This document shows positions 1 through 8,640 of a stretch of DNA of 64,000 bases, piece by piece; within the stretch, counting starts at the first letter, position 1; each line of letters starts with the position of its first letter. This stretch comes from Levilactobacillus enshiensis. GTDB taxonomy: Bacteria > Bacillota > Bacilli > Lactobacillales > Lactobacillaceae. Under the pieces are notes generated by a model. The model was given only the letters and a program-made list of their open reading frames with translations, was not told the origin of the DNA and did no database searches. A program made the position numbers and the translations under genes. The DNA is taken from NCBI RefSeq assembly GCF_007115095.1, contig NZ_SULH01000004.1:62001-126000 (forward strand), in the 5' to 3' direction.

Positions 1-2
1 AC

Positions 3-557
3 GCGGCTAACGATGTGAGCGCAGTCGGTCAAACCGTAGCTCCCAAGTCAGCCAGTACGGATGGCACCAAGCTCACGGCTGCCAGCACAAACGGAACTAA
101 GCAGAATTATACGGTTAAGTATGATGGCAACCAGAATCAGTCAGCCACCCTCCAGAAGAAGACTTACGGGACCAATGCGACGGCGGAAAAACAAGTTGAT
201 TACGTTGGCAGCAATACGGATGGGGCAACGGTTAAATTGAATAAAAATACGACGGCGGTCGTGCAAGGGACCATGGGGCATACCTATGTTCATTGGAATA
301 AAGGCGACTGGTCAGTGACGGCCGTTACCAGCAATGCCGATGCAGCCGGAACGCCGAAACAATTTGCCAAGCAGGTCAACCAGCAACTCACTAAGTCGGG
401 CTTGCCACAGCATGCGGATACCGGGGCAATTACCGTGTATAGTCAAACTGACGATGATGAAGCCAATTCGGTCACTTGGCAACAGGGCAAGCAAGTCTAT
501 AAGGTCAGTGGGACCACAGCTGATACGACAGTGAAAGTCGCGCAGAACACAAATTAA
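3..557 (+). CDS. secreted or surface hypothetical protein, C-terminal part
   Basis: The reading frame is open from the left edge of the window, so the true start and any signal peptide lie outside; a GTG at 15 is in frame but has no ribosome binding site. The visible product is about 185 residues, low in hydrophobics, with no membrane segment and no cysteine, and rich in Thr, Asn, Lys, Gln and Ala. This is typical of exported lactobacillar proteins. I do not recognise a family. A terminator follows directly, so this is the last gene of its transcript. Confidence 0.6.
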   Translation, partial: AANDVSAVGQTVAPKSASTDGTKLTAASTNGTKQNYTVKYDGNQNQSATLQKKTYGTNATAEKQVDYVGSNTDGATVKLNKNTTAVVQGTMGHTYVHWNKGDWSVTAVTSNADAAGTPKQFAKQVNQQLTKSGLPQHADTGAITVYSQTDDDEANSVTWQQGKQVYKVSGTTADTTVKVAQNTN

Positions 558-570
558 GTGTGGCGAAAAA

Positions 571-604
571 GCGGGTTGAGAATTTATTCTCAATGCGTTT
601 TTTG
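571..604 (+). terminator. intrinsic terminator of the secreted protein gene
   Basis: The stem TTGAGAA/TTCTCAA is extended by partial GCGGG/TGCG pairing and followed by six T residues. It lies 14 bases after the stop codon. Confidence 0.7.
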
Positions 605-888
605 TTGATGCTACAGGTAACAGGCAGCCTGTCTGTCCGGCGTAAATGCTGGGGGGCTAGTGGCGATGTTGGCCTTGTGACTTCGGTGAAGAGGATACTC
701 AAAACTGGAGAAGCAAATCGCAGCTGGTTTTGAACCGAGAATTGCCGATTCAAAGGCGGATTTTTTGCGGCAATCATCATTTTTCATAGTTTTTTTGCTC
801 GATTTTAAATCGGCAGTGAGCCCCGTCGCCGCGCGGACTTCACGAGTTGAAATGGTTGAGAAATGATTACTAGAATGATAAAAAGTTA

Positions 889-917
889 TTGACAAGTTTG
901 CCGAAAAGAAGTACCTT
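889..917 (+). promoter_or_regulatory. sigma-A promoter of the T-box-serS transcript
   Basis: A perfect -35 TTGACA (889-894) is followed after 17 bases by a weak -10 TACCTT (912-917). Transcription would start near 924, just before the T-box leader. The sequence between 605 and 888 holds no recognisable gene. Confidence 0.6.
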
Positions 918-929
918 AAGACTGTAATA

Positions 930-1165
930 TGAAAGCGCAGTCATAGTGAATAGTAACTGGTTGCTTCATCCTAGAGAGCTAACGGTCGGTGGAAGTTAGT
1001 GGGAGTTGCCAGTGAATCCGCCACTTAGCGTTTGTTTCCGTTCGAAGGAGACACGGTGAGACGTTATACTCGCAGAGGACACAATCATTTTTGTGTCAAG
1101 TTGGGTGGTACCACGTTAATAAACTAACGTCCCATAACCTGGATTAACCGGGTTATGAGGCGTTT
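930..1165 (+). promoter_or_regulatory. T-box riboswitch with a serine (UCC) specifier
   Basis: The leader has the canonical order of a T-box. The AG box AGAGAGC is at 973-979, the specifier arm contains GTGAA followed by TCC at 1017-1019 (a serine codon), and the conserved T-box core GGGTGGTACCACG is at 1103-1115. A terminator hairpin follows, with arms at about 1126-1139 and 1150-1164 and a T-run. Uncharged tRNA-Ser is expected to pair with the specifier and the T-box to stabilise the antiterminator and raise serS expression. The specifier matches the downstream gene, which supports the call. Confidence 0.93.
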
Positions 1166-1210
1166 TTATTTTTTTCTCAGTCTATTCTATTTAGCAAAGG
1201 GGATTTTCAT

Positions 1211-2482
1211 ATGTTAGATCCAAAATTTGTTCGGAATAATCAAGAATTAGTCAAAGAAAAGCTGAAGACACGGAAAGTAGATCCAGCAGAAGTGGATGAA
1301 TACCTCCAACTCGATCAACAAAATCGGGATGCCTTAACTAAAGTTGAAAAAATCAAAGCACGTAAAAACCAATTGACGCAAGAAATCAGCCAGAGTGATC
1401 CTAAGTCTGAGGCCGGCCAAAAGCTGATCAACGACGTTAAGAAAATCAACGGCGACATTAAGAGTACGGAAACGGCCCAAGAAGAAGTCGCAGAACGGCT
1501 ACACTACTTGGCAGTTCGTTTCCCGAACTTGCCTGCCGATGATGTTCCAGTTGGTCCAGATGAAAACAGCAACGTTGAAATGCGCAAGTGGGGCAAAATC
1601 CCAACGTTTGATTTCGAACCTAAAGCACACTGGGAAATTGGTGAAAACCTCGGCATCCTTGATTTTGACCGTGCCGCTAAGGTTTCTGGTGCCCGGTTCG
1701 TTTACTACAAGGATGCTGGTGCCCAGCTCGAACGTGCCGTTTACTGCTTCATGTTGGACCTACATACCCAAAAGCAAGGTTACCACGAAATCATTCCACC
1801 ATACTTGGTTACTGGTAAGACCATGTTTGGGACTGGTCAATTCCCTAAGTTCAAGGAAGATGTCTACACGGTTGAATCTACCGGGATGACGTTGATTCCA
1901 ACGGCCGAAGTGCCATTGACCAACTACTATGCCAATGAAATTTTAGATGAAGACCAACTGCCAACGTACTTTACGGCGATGACCCCTTGCTTCCGTTCCG
2001 AAGCTGGGAGTGCTGGGCGTGATACTCGGGGCTTGATTCGGATGCACCAATTCCACAAGGTTGAAATGGTGAAGTACTGCAAGCCAGAAGACTCTTACGA
2101 CGAATTGGAAAAGTTGACGGACAATGCTGAAGAAGTCTTGCGTGAACTGAACTTACCATACCATGTCATCACGTTGTCCACTGGGGACACGGGCTTCTCA
2201 TCCGCTAAGACCTATGACGTTGAAGTTTGGATGCCAGAACAAGGCATTTACCGGGAAATCAGTTCTTGCTCTAACTGCCTGGACTTCCAAGCACGGCGGG
2301 CCATGATTCGTTACCGGAAGGCCGATGGCACCGTTGCCTACGTTCACACGTTGAACGGTTCTGGCTTAGCTGTTGGCCGGACGGTTGCTGCAATCTTGGA
2401 AAATTATCAACAAGCCGATGGCACCGTGAAGATTCCAGAGGTTTTGCAGAAGTACATGCATGGTCAACAAGTAATAAAATAA
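1211..2482 (+). CDS. serS: seryl-tRNA synthetase
   Basis: This cytoplasmic class II aminoacyl-tRNA synthetase charges tRNA-Ser with serine using ATP. At 423 residues it has the usual length. The N-terminal third (residues about 1-105) is the charged helical arm that forms the tRNA-binding coiled coil. Class II motif 2 is seen around [14 protein letters not shown] and motif 3 around GSGLAVGRT near the C-terminus, with the family segment [15 protein letters not shown] between them. ATG at 1211 follows AAAGGGG at a good distance. The gene is monocistronic, controlled by the upstream serine T-box and closed by a strong terminator. Confidence 0.98.
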   Translation: MLDPKFVRNNQELVKEKLKTRKVDPAEVDEYLQLDQQNRDALTKVEKIKARKNQLTQEISQSDPKSEAGQKLINDVKKINGDIKSTETAQEEVAERLHYLAVRFPNLPADDVPVGPDENSNVEMRKWGKIPTFDFEPKAHWEIGENLGILDFDRAAKVSGARFVYYKDAGAQLERAVYCFMLDLHTQKQGYHEIIPPYLVTGKTMFGTGQFPKFKEDVYTVESTGMTLIPTAEVPLTNYYANEILDEDQLPTYFTAMTPCFRSEAGSAGRDTRGLIRMHQFHKVEMVKYCKPEDSYDELEKLTDNAEEVLRELNLPYHVITLSTGDTGFSSAKTYDVEVWMPEQGIYREISSCSNCLDFQARRAMIRYRKADGTVAYVHTLNGSGLAVGRTVAAILENYQQADGTVKIPEVLQKYMHGQQVIK

Positions 2483-2576
2483 AATTATTATGAGAATAAT
2501 CTATTATCAGTCAGATAATCGATCGTGAACAAAGTAACGATTATCCCCGTGGTGATGGGATTCATAATAGCTCTAA

Positions 2577-2616
2577 AGTGTACGATTAGATTATAATTCT
2601 AATCGTACACTTTTTT
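2577..2616 (+). terminator. intrinsic terminator of serS
   Basis: A 14-bp near-perfect stem, AGTGTACGATTAGA with TCTAATCGTACACT, encloses a short loop and ends in T6. A weaker inverted repeat, GATAATCG/CGATTATC (2514-2545), lies between the serS stop and this hairpin. Confidence 0.92.
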
Positions 2617-2709
2617 ATTCTAATCTAATTATCATGATAGAAAATTATCACATTTTATTCCAATGCATAAATTTTGTAATGATGATAATCTTTTCTCGTA
2701 AGGTGAAAG

Positions 2710-2764
2710 GGCTTCCAGATGCGAGAATGTGATATCACGAGCAATTCCGGAACTCGTGGAAGCC
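2710..2764 (+). promoter_or_regulatory. leader hairpin before the serine catabolism operon
   Basis: GGCTTCCA (2710-2717) pairs with TGGAAGCC (2757-2764) and encloses a second hairpin, ACGAG/CTCGT. The structure lies 38 bases before the start codon of the EIIC-like gene, so it is probably in the 5' untranslated region. I see no T-run and no known riboswitch pattern. A regulatory role is inferred only. Confidence 0.35.
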
Positions 2765-2801
2765 GACCACACCGGATTACGTATCAGTAGGAGGATCAAT
2801 C

Positions 2802-3851
2802 ATGGATATCATATTGGGTGTCTTGGTATTACTAGCAGTGATTGCCGTTATGACACTATTTACCTTTAAAGCACCAAAGGGTCAAAAGGCCGTTAGCGCG
2901 TTGTCTGGTGCGGCTTGTGCAACCTTCTTACCTCAAGCGTTTCTTAGCTACGCAATTGGTGGTGTTTTCCACATTGATTTCGTTAAACAAATCGGGGATG
3001 TCATGGGGTCATTGGGTGGTCTTGCGGCCGGTTCGTTAGTTCCATTAGCTTTCGGAATCAGCCCAGTATTTGCTATTTTACTTGGTGTTTCATTATTAAA
3101 AGTTAAACTGCTGCCAGCATTTATCGCGGCATATCTGGTTTCCTTCCTTATTAAAGAAATTCAAAAGCGGGTGACGGATGGCCTCGATTTGATCGTTGTC
3201 GTTTTAGTTGGACCAATCTTGGTTAATTTAATCGCTGGCTTAATTTCACCGGTTGTCCTCATGATTTTACATACGATTGGTGATACGATAGTGACTGCAA
3301 CGCAAGGGAATCCATACGTGATGGGTGCCGTGCTCGGTGCAATCATTCCACTAGTTGGGATGACGCCACTATCATCAATGGTTCTGACCAGTTTGATTGG
3401 TTTGACTGGTGTGCCAATGGCGATTGGTGCGTTAGGATGTACCGGGAATTCGTTCTTAAACTTAAGCTTCTTTAGAAAGATGAAGTTTGGGGGCAATTCA
3501 ACGACCGTTGCTGTTACCATCGAACCTTTAACTCAAATTGATATTATTGCTGCCAATCCCGTTCCAATATTTGTAACGAACGCGATTGCCGGTGCCATCA
3601 ACGGGATTATCGTTACGGCATTTGGTTTAGTCGTTAACGTTACCGGGATGGCGACCCCATGGGCTGGTTTAATCGTTGTCTTTGGGATGAACCCAGTTGT
3701 CAAAGTGTTAATTGCAGTTGTATTGATCTTTATCAACAGTACGATTTGGGCTTACATCGGGGCCTGGGTCTTCAGAAACTTCAAGATTCACACCGTCTCC
3801 GAAATTCGGAAAGACGATGCGCTTGAAGAAGGCAAAACTGCTGAAGCTTAA
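2802..3851 (+). CDS. EIIC-like multispanning membrane protein, putative serine transporter
   Basis: This 349-residue integral membrane protein has about nine to ten hydrophobic segments and resembles the PTS EIIC-type family without phosphotransfer domains (PTS_EIIC_2-like). There is no EIIA or EIIB domain and no PTS gene nearby, so sugar phosphotransfer is unlikely. It starts at ATG 2802 after AGGAGG and lies 56 bases upstream of the two L-serine dehydratase genes, so I infer uptake of serine or a related amino acid. The C-terminal tail is charged and cytoplasmic in character. The family is fairly secure and the substrate is a guess from context. Confidence 0.6.
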   Translation: MDIILGVLVLLAVIAVMTLFTFKAPKGQKAVSALSGAACATFLPQAFLSYAIGGVFHIDFVKQIGDVMGSLGGLAAGSLVPLAFGISPVFAILLGVSLLKVKLLPAFIAAYLVSFLIKEIQKRVTDGLDLIVVVLVGPILVNLIAGLISPVVLMILHTIGDTIVTATQGNPYVMGAVLGAIIPLVGMTPLSSMVLTSLIGLTGVPMAIGALGCTGNSFLNLSFFRKMKFGGNSTTVAVTIEPLTQIDIIAANPVPIFVTNAIAGAINGIIVTAFGLVVNVTGMATPWAGLIVVFGMNPVVKVLIAVVLIFINSTIWAYIGAWVFRNFKIHTVSEIRKDDALEEGKTAEA

Positions 3852-3907
3852 TTGGTAATTTATAATTAGTGATTATGGATTTGCATTTGAAATGGGAGGA
3901 CTTTAAA

Positions 3908-4561
3908 ATGACTGTCAACTATAAGAGTGTCTTTGATATTATCGGCCCCATCATGATTGGGCCATCTAGTTCACATACTGCTGGTGCCTGCGCAATTGGT
4001 CGTGCGGCTAACAGTATCTTCAAGGATAAACCAACCGACATTGTCATTCACTACTACGAATCATTTGCCCAAACGCACAAGGGCCATGGGACCGACTACG
4101 CGATTATTAGTGGGATCTTAGGCTTCGAACCCGATGACAGTCGGGTCCCTTATGCGATTGGCCTGGCACAGAAGCAAGGCATTAACATTACCTTTATTGA
4201 AGAGCCGGGAGATAGTCCAATCAATCACCCCAACACGGCCATCATTGACTTGAAGAACGATTCCAAGCAGATTACGGTCGCTGGTTGCTCCATCGGTGGG
4301 GGGACCATTGAAATTCGTGAGATCAAGATGGATGGGTTTGACATCAAGCCTAAAGGCCCCCTTCCTATTCTTCTCGTTCAGGGTGGAGAAGACGACCATC
4401 AGAACGTCACCGATCAACTGGCTAACTTGACGAAGGTCAACGATCAAAAGGAATATCAATCTGGAAAGGGTAACCTTTACGAATACGATCTGGATCGTCG
4501 CCTAAAGGCCCACGAGATTGATGAACTGGTCAAGAACAACAACAAGTTAGTTTACTTATAG
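3908..4561 (+). CDS. sdaAB: L-serine dehydratase, iron-sulfur dependent, beta subunit
   Basis: This is the small subunit of the [4Fe-4S] L-serine dehydratase that deaminates L-serine to pyruvate and ammonia in the cytoplasm. The diagnostic segment GPSSSHTAGA is near residues 16-26. The 217-residue product has the usual length of split Firmicutes beta subunits. An upstream ATG at 3869 is in frame, but GGGAGGA at 3894-3900 fits ATG 3908 and the family N-terminus (VNYKSVFDIIGP), so I chose 3908. The alpha subunit gene follows after 12 bases. Confidence 0.93.
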   Translation: MTVNYKSVFDIIGPIMIGPSSSHTAGACAIGRAANSIFKDKPTDIVIHYYESFAQTHKGHGTDYAIISGILGFEPDDSRVPYAIGLAQKQGINITFIEEPGDSPINHPNTAIIDLKNDSKQITVAGCSIGGGTIEIREIKMDGFDIKPKGPLPILLVQGGEDDHQNVTDQLANLTKVNDQKEYQSGKGNLYEYDLDRRLKAHEIDELVKNNNKLVYL

Positions 4562-4573
4562 GGGGTAGCAATC

Positions 4574-5464
4574 ATGTATATGAGTGTAGCGGAATTAGTC
4601 GATGCAGCGAAAACCACTAAAAAGCCAATCTATGAATTAATGATCGAACAGGAAATGGAAACCTCAAAGAACAGTCGTGAAGAAATCATCAAGACGATGG
4701 GGCGGAACCTGGATGTCATGGAGGCTGCCGTTAAGAAGGGTGCTGAAGGAGACGGGGTCTTCTCAACCACTGGCTTAACTGGTGGTGAAGCGGTCAAACT
4801 CAGAGATTACCGGAAGACTGGTAAGACACTTTCCGGCGATATCATGATGCAAGCCGTTCAAAATGCGATTTCAACGAACGAAGTCAACTCTTCCATGGGG
4901 GTTGTGTGTGCCACACCAACTGCCGGCTCAACTGGGACTTTACCCGGTGTGATTTTCACGTTGCGTGATCGGTTGAACTTGACCCGTGAACAAATGGTCA
5001 ACTTCTTATTCACGGCCGGTGCTTTTGGGATGGTCATTGCCAACAACGCTGGGATCGCCGGTGCTACTGGTGGTTGCCAAGCCGAAGTTGGAAGTGCCTC
5101 AGCCATGGGGGCTGCCGCCGCAGTAGAAATTGCTGGCGGGACCCCAGACCAATGTTCTGAAGCGTTGGCCATGGCCATCAGTAACTTAATGGGATTAGTT
5201 TGTGACCCTGTTGCTGGTTTAGTTGAATTACCATGTGTTAAGCGGAACGCCATTGGGGTCGGCAACGCCATGATTGCCGCTGATATGGCCTTGGCTGGCT
5301 TAACCAACAAGATTCCAGCAGACGAAGTTATTGCTGCAATGGATAAAGTCGGTAAGGGACTGCCTAAAGCCTTACGGGAAACTGGTTTGGGTGGTTTGGC
5401 CGCAACACCAACTGGTATCCGGATGAAGGAAAAGATCTTTGGTAAAGCAAGCGTCAAAGCTTAA
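4574..5464 (+). CDS. sdaAA: L-serine dehydratase, iron-sulfur dependent, alpha subunit
   Basis: This 296-residue catalytic subunit carries the iron-sulfur cluster and forms the active enzyme with the beta subunit encoded just upstream. Conserved cysteine segments are visible: VVCATPTAGSTG, GGCQAEVGSAS, CDPVAG and LPCVKRN. GGGGG overlapping the preceding stop codon serves as ribosome binding site for ATG 4574; a second ATG two codons on is an alternative. A hairpin terminator lies 9 bases after the stop, so this ends the transporter-beta-alpha operon. The role is serine breakdown to pyruvate. Confidence 0.95.
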   Translation: MYMSVAELVDAAKTTKKPIYELMIEQEMETSKNSREEIIKTMGRNLDVMEAAVKKGAEGDGVFSTTGLTGGEAVKLRDYRKTGKTLSGDIMMQAVQNAISTNEVNSSMGVVCATPTAGSTGTLPGVIFTLRDRLNLTREQMVNFLFTAGAFGMVIANNAGIAGATGGCQAEVGSASAMGAAAAVEIAGGTPDQCSEALAMAISNLMGLVCDPVAGLVELPCVKRNAIGVGNAMIAADMALAGLTNKIPADEVIAAMDKVGKGLPKALRETGLGGLAATPTGIRMKEKIFGKASVKA

Positions 5465-5472
5465 TTGAAATG

Positions 5473-5504
5473 AAAGTGGCCGCGTAACCTGCAGGCCACT
5501 TTTT
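5473..5504 (+). terminator. intrinsic terminator of the serine dehydratase operon
   Basis: AAAGTGGCC pairs with GGCCACTTT, followed directly by T residues. Confidence 0.9.
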
Positions 5505-5910
5505 GTTTACGTAAATTTAGGGTAATTGCTGATGCTACGTTACGTTTAACAGTGGGCCACTGTGCACGGATCAAAGTGGGCCCTGTGTAGAATTGCAAGT
5601 GAATTAACGAACAAGAAAGGGCTACGATTAGGGCCGGTGAGCGTAATAAAAAATCGTAAATAATCATGATTGGGCGCATGGCGTGATCGCTCTAGCGCGT
5701 GATTTAGGTCGCAAAATGGCGACAACAATCGACTAATCAAAAAACTTACGATTCCTATGAGAACGGCTAGTTGCACGTGTGCAATCAAAAACGATGAAAT
5801 TTGATGATGGTATGAACAAATTACTTCCAAAGGCATTCTTATTATGATAAAATATTATTATCAGGTGACTAGTGATAACTCGTTTCTAAGAATTAGAGGG
5901 TGGTTTTAAT
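5505..5910 (+). other. 406-base gene-free stretch, promoter region of the YheO-type regulator
   Basis: No supported gene is present. The last 80 bases are AT-rich and contain TTATTATGATAA and ATTATTATCA. This resembles an AT-rich segment at about 2628-2650 upstream of the transporter operon (TTATCATGATAG, then AAATTATCA). A shared operator is possible but weakly supported. GAGGGTGG precedes the ATG at 5911. Confidence 0.4.
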
Positions 5911-6642
5911 ATGCAACAGAAATTAACTGCAGATCAAGAATACGTTCGTGAGTTTATTCCGTTCGTTGACTTTTTAGCCGACATTTTGGGTCCAAACAGT
6001 GAGGTTGTTTTGAATGATCTCTTGGATTTAAACCACTCTGTTGTGGCCATCCGAAATTCGCACATTTCTCACCGAAAAGTTGGCGATCCGGCAACCGATT
6101 TAGCCTTACGGACCATGAAAGCGGGGGACGCCGAAAAACGGGAATACCTCGCGAATTATAAGGGCGTTTCCCATGGGGATAACACGTTACGGTCCTCAAC
6201 GTTTTTCTTACGGCAACACGGCGAAGTGGTCGGCATGATTTGTATCAATACGGATGACAGTGTTCTGGATAACTTACAGCAACAGGTCATCAAGGTACTG
6301 ACCAATTATAAACATCTTGATTCGCCAACAATCTACAAGACCAAGGTGCCGACAACTGATAAACGCGAAACTGTTAGCGCTAACAGTATCGAGTCAGAAC
6401 ACCTAACGACCTCGATTGGTGATTTAGCCAAAGAAGTCACACAGAGCGTTTGTGCCCGGTACGGGATTTCGGTTGACTACTTGAAACGCGATGATAAGTT
6501 GGAAATCGTTCGTAATCTCTACCATCAAGGTTACTTCTTGCTGAAAGATTCTGTCAGTGAGGTTGCCAAGGTCATTAAGGTTTCGGACCCTAGTGTTTAT
6601 CGGTATCTCCAGATTGTTAAGGACGAAGAATTACAGGATTAA
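5911..6642 (+). CDS. YheO/DauR-type transcriptional regulator (PAS-like plus HTH)
   Basis: This 243-residue protein has an N-terminal YheO-like PAS domain (about residues 8-125, with segments such as FFLRQHGEVVGMICINTD) and a C-terminal helix-turn-helix of the DauR/YheO type (about 180-240, SVSEVAKVIKVSDPSVYRYL). Family members act as regulators of amino acid catabolic genes, and DauR responds to D-amino acid metabolism. Its position just after the serine transporter and dehydratase operon suggests that it controls that operon. That link is inferred. It is followed by a family B repeat that probably also ends its transcript. Confidence 0.82.
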   Translation: MQQKLTADQEYVREFIPFVDFLADILGPNSEVVLNDLLDLNHSVVAIRNSHISHRKVGDPATDLALRTMKAGDAEKREYLANYKGVSHGDNTLRSSTFFLRQHGEVVGMICINTDDSVLDNLQQQVIKVLTNYKHLDSPTIYKTKVPTTDKRETVSANSIESEHLTTSIGDLAKEVTQSVCARYGISVDYLKRDDKLEIVRNLYHQGYFLLKDSVSEVAKVIKVSDPSVYRYLQIVKDEELQD

Positions 6643-6663
6643 TTTGTGTTTTGATTATGAAAA

Positions 6664-6873
6664 AAGAGAGTGGGCCATCAAGCGGTTAGTTTGCGAGCAT
6701 TAACGTGAGAACAGGGATTATGCCTGCTCTTGGCATAATTTCTGTTCTCGGGTTAAGCGCGACAAACTGCCTGGTGGCGCACGTTTCGACACGATAATGG
6801 CAAAAATAAAATCAGTTTTTTCAGGAAATCCTTCTGAAAAAACTGATTTTTGAGTTATGTCCCAGACTTTTAC
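6664..6873 (+). repeat. family B structured intergenic repeat, copy 1
   Basis: The element starts with GAGTGGGCCA and ends with GTCCCAGAC. A long first arm pairs AGTTTG with CAAACT, then GAGAACAG with CTGTTCTC, then ATTATGCC with GGCATAAT. A second hairpin pairs AAAATCAG with CTGATTTT through a run of A/T pairs. Four related copies are found in the window (8451, 53886 and 59177, plus a fragment at 54155). It sits between convergent genes and may terminate both. Confidence 0.85.
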
Positions 6874-6879
6874 GTGCCG

Positions 6880-7206
6880 CTACTTCTTTTCAGTGCGTAG
6901 TGCTAGGGCGTTCGCGGTCTTGGCGTTGGCGGCTGGTTTGTCGCCTTGTTGGGGATGCTTGATCCCGAAATCGTAGACCCAGTACAACCAGTAGGCCACG
7001 ATTAATTGTGAACCAGCAAACAGAGAACTGTCTGCCGTGACGCCAACCAGCGCGAAGGTTAAAATTGGGACTAAAAATGCGTAACTGATGGGGAAAATCA
7101 ATGCCGTTCGGACTGAACGGTGCGTAACCCCAAGGGCGTATTGCGTGTAAATGACCAGAATGACTGCTGCGACTAAACAAGACGTTGCAATGTAGTTAGC
7201 TAACAT
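6880..7206 (-). CDS. small integral membrane protein of unknown function
   Basis: This 108-residue protein has three hydrophobic segments of about 20 residues and a hydrophilic Lys/Ala-rich cytoplasmic tail. I chose ATG at 7206 because GGAGG precedes it by about 11 bases; the longer in-frame version lacks a site. No family is recognised. Its stop is only 7 bases from the family B repeat, which probably supplies its terminator on this strand. Confidence 0.6.
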   Translation of the reverse strand: MLANYIATSCLVAAVILVIYTQYALGVTHRSVRTALIFPISYAFLVPILTFALVGVTADSSLFAGSQLIVAYWLYWVYDFGIKHPQQGDKPAANAKTANALALRTEKK

Positions 7207-7583
7207 CGTCTTCCCCACCTCCGTGTTTAAGATTATCAAGAGTATATCACAGTTTATACAGCTAAAAATGGGGGGTAAATGGGGGGTGATTTGAAGAATC
7301 GCGGTATAGCGCCGTTTATGGCACTTTGATGAGAAAACATTCTATGACTAATTAAAGATTATTAGATAAACGGTTGCATAATAAGGCAAATAAACTTATC
7401 AAACCATTATTATACTGATAAAATGATTACAATTTAAAATTGGAGTGAAGTGGCTGATGGCTTGTCAACATTGGCTTAATTGGCCTTAACGGGTGATTAA
7501 TGGAATTATCAAATGTGACCAACAACTAACGTGGCTTGAATTTTGTGGTAAGATTATACCTAAATTAAAAGGAGGTGAGGACA
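7207..7583 (+). other. 377-base intergenic stretch
   Basis: No supported gene is present. The promoter of the minus-strand membrane protein should lie at the left side and that of the small plus-strand gene at the right side. The sequence is AT-rich around 7370-7440 and contains ACTGATAA (7419-7426), also seen near 9289. No other structure was found. Confidence 0.35.
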
Positions 7584-7778
7584 ATGATGACACCGACCGA
7601 TATTAAACATAAACTTCGGCGCGATCTCTATACGATTACCGATGACTATGATATAACCATTGATAATCGGTTATATACCGAAGCGGAATACGAGAATTTG
7701 AAGGATACATTGTTAACGCTCCACGAGTTAGGCATGGAACCTCAAGCTATGCAGCAGCTCCTAGCCGTTAACGCCTAA
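7584..7778 (+). CDS. small hypothetical protein (64 aa)
   Basis: A very strong ribosome binding site, AAGGAGGTGA (7569-7578), precedes ATG 7584, which makes this a credible gene despite its size. The acidic product contains the segment YTITDDYDITIDNRLYTEAE and has no membrane segment. I do not recognise a family. A mini-ORF and a terminator follow within 110 bases, so it appears to be a short stand-alone transcript. Confidence 0.6.
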   Translation: MMTPTDIKHKLRRDLYTITDDYDITIDNRLYTEAEYENLKDTLLTLHELGMEPQAMQQLLAVNA

Positions 7779-7803
7779 ATAAAATAAGTGAGGTGAATGA
7801 ATC

Positions 7804-7851
7804 ATGGATGCCGATATTCCATCAGGTTCAATCCAGTCTAGAAAGTGCTAA
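7804..7851 (+). CDS. possible 15-residue peptide gene
   Basis: ATG 7804 follows GTGAGGTGA at a normal distance and encodes a 15-residue peptide ending in Arg-Lys-Cys. Its stop codon lies inside the 5' arm of the following terminator. Such an arrangement could be a tiny translated peptide or a leader that affects termination. Evidence is limited to the start context. Confidence 0.25.
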   Translation: MDADIPSGSIQSRKC

Positions 7852-7886
7852 TGTTGGTTAAATCAACCCAACGTTAGCACTTTTTT
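7843..7886 (+). terminator. intrinsic terminator
   Basis: AAGTGCTAATGTTGG pairs with CCAACGTTAGCACTT and is followed by T6. Confidence 0.92.
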
Positions 7887-8107
7887 GATGGCCTTTTTTA
7901 GTGAGGATGTTTCAGTTGGGACAACCGCCAGCTGGGTGAATACTTTTCTCACTCGCTCATTATTCTAAGGGCAAAGATGGGGGAAGTTCCTAATTCACTA
8001 GGACGCAGGAAGCCTTTATAATGAATCTTGTAAGTAAGTATTTCAATAGTAGACTTAAATACAGTTGAAGATGTACTAGGAATTTCAAACGAACGGGGAC
8101 GACTACA

Positions 8108-8428
8108 ATGGATGAAAAAAAGTTATCAGCTGAAGAGTTACAAGTGGTGGCGGCCTTGGAAAAGGTGATCGACCCAGAACTTGGTGTTGATTTGGTCAAT
8201 CTTGGCTTGATCTACGATGTGACTGTGACGGACAAGCACTGTGATGTGACCATGACGTTGACCACAATGGGTTGCCCAATCGGAAACGTCTTGGCAAGCC
8301 AGATCAGCCAGGCGGTCATGTCCGTTCCCGTTGTCGAGACCTGTGATTTGAGCCTCGTCTGGGAGCCAGCTTGGAACATCGATATGATGAGTCGTTATGC
8401 GAAGGTCGCCCTGGGTGTTCACGGTTAA
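8108..8428 (+). CDS. MIP18/DUF59 family iron-sulfur assembly protein
   Basis: This 106-residue cytoplasmic protein matches the DUF59 (SufT/PaaD-like) family across its length. Visible hallmarks are the IDPELGVDLVNLGLIYDV segment near residues 21-38 and the conserved cysteine in TTMGCPIG. Family members help deliver iron-sulfur clusters or act in metal-sulfur cluster assembly. It stands alone between a terminator and a family B repeat, so no partner can be deduced from context. ATG 8108 has a weak GGGG upstream. Confidence 0.88.
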   Translation: MDEKKLSAEELQVVAALEKVIDPELGVDLVNLGLIYDVTVTDKHCDVTMTLTTMGCPIGNVLASQISQAVMSVPVVETCDLSLVWEPAWNIDMMSRYAKVALGVHG

Positions 8429-8450
8429 CATTTAAATTCGACGCGTAAAA

Positions 8451-8621
8451 AAGAGTGGGACAAAAGGCGGTTAGTCAATGAGCATTAACGTCGATAGACG
8501 AATAATCCTGGGCTTGGATTGTTTGTCTATCGGGGTTAAGCGGAGTTGACTGCCTTTGGTTCCACGTTTCAACCATAGACGTTCGGAGCACAAAAGAGTC
8601 TGAGAGTTTTGTCCCAGACCC
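8451..8621 (+). repeat. family B structured intergenic repeat, copy 2 (divergent stems)
   Basis: It has the same borders (GAGTGGGACA and GTCCCAGAC) and the same architecture as copy 1, but the stem sequences are replaced in a compensatory way. AGTCAA pairs with TTGACT, CGATAGAC with GTCTATCG, and AATAATCC with GGATTGTT. Pairing is kept although the sequence differs, which argues for selection on structure. Confidence 0.85.
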
Positions 8622-8640
8622 GTCAAAAATAGTATGTGAT

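Noticed and set aside
4858-5457. 199-codon frame antisense to sdaAA
   Set aside because: It is a shadow of the strongly biased codon use of the real gene; its product is low in complexity and unrelated to any family.
2628-5860. AT-rich segments before the serine operon and the YheO gene as a defined operator
   Set aside because: The similarity is limited to A/T-rich words that also occur elsewhere, so it is mentioned only as a weak possibility.
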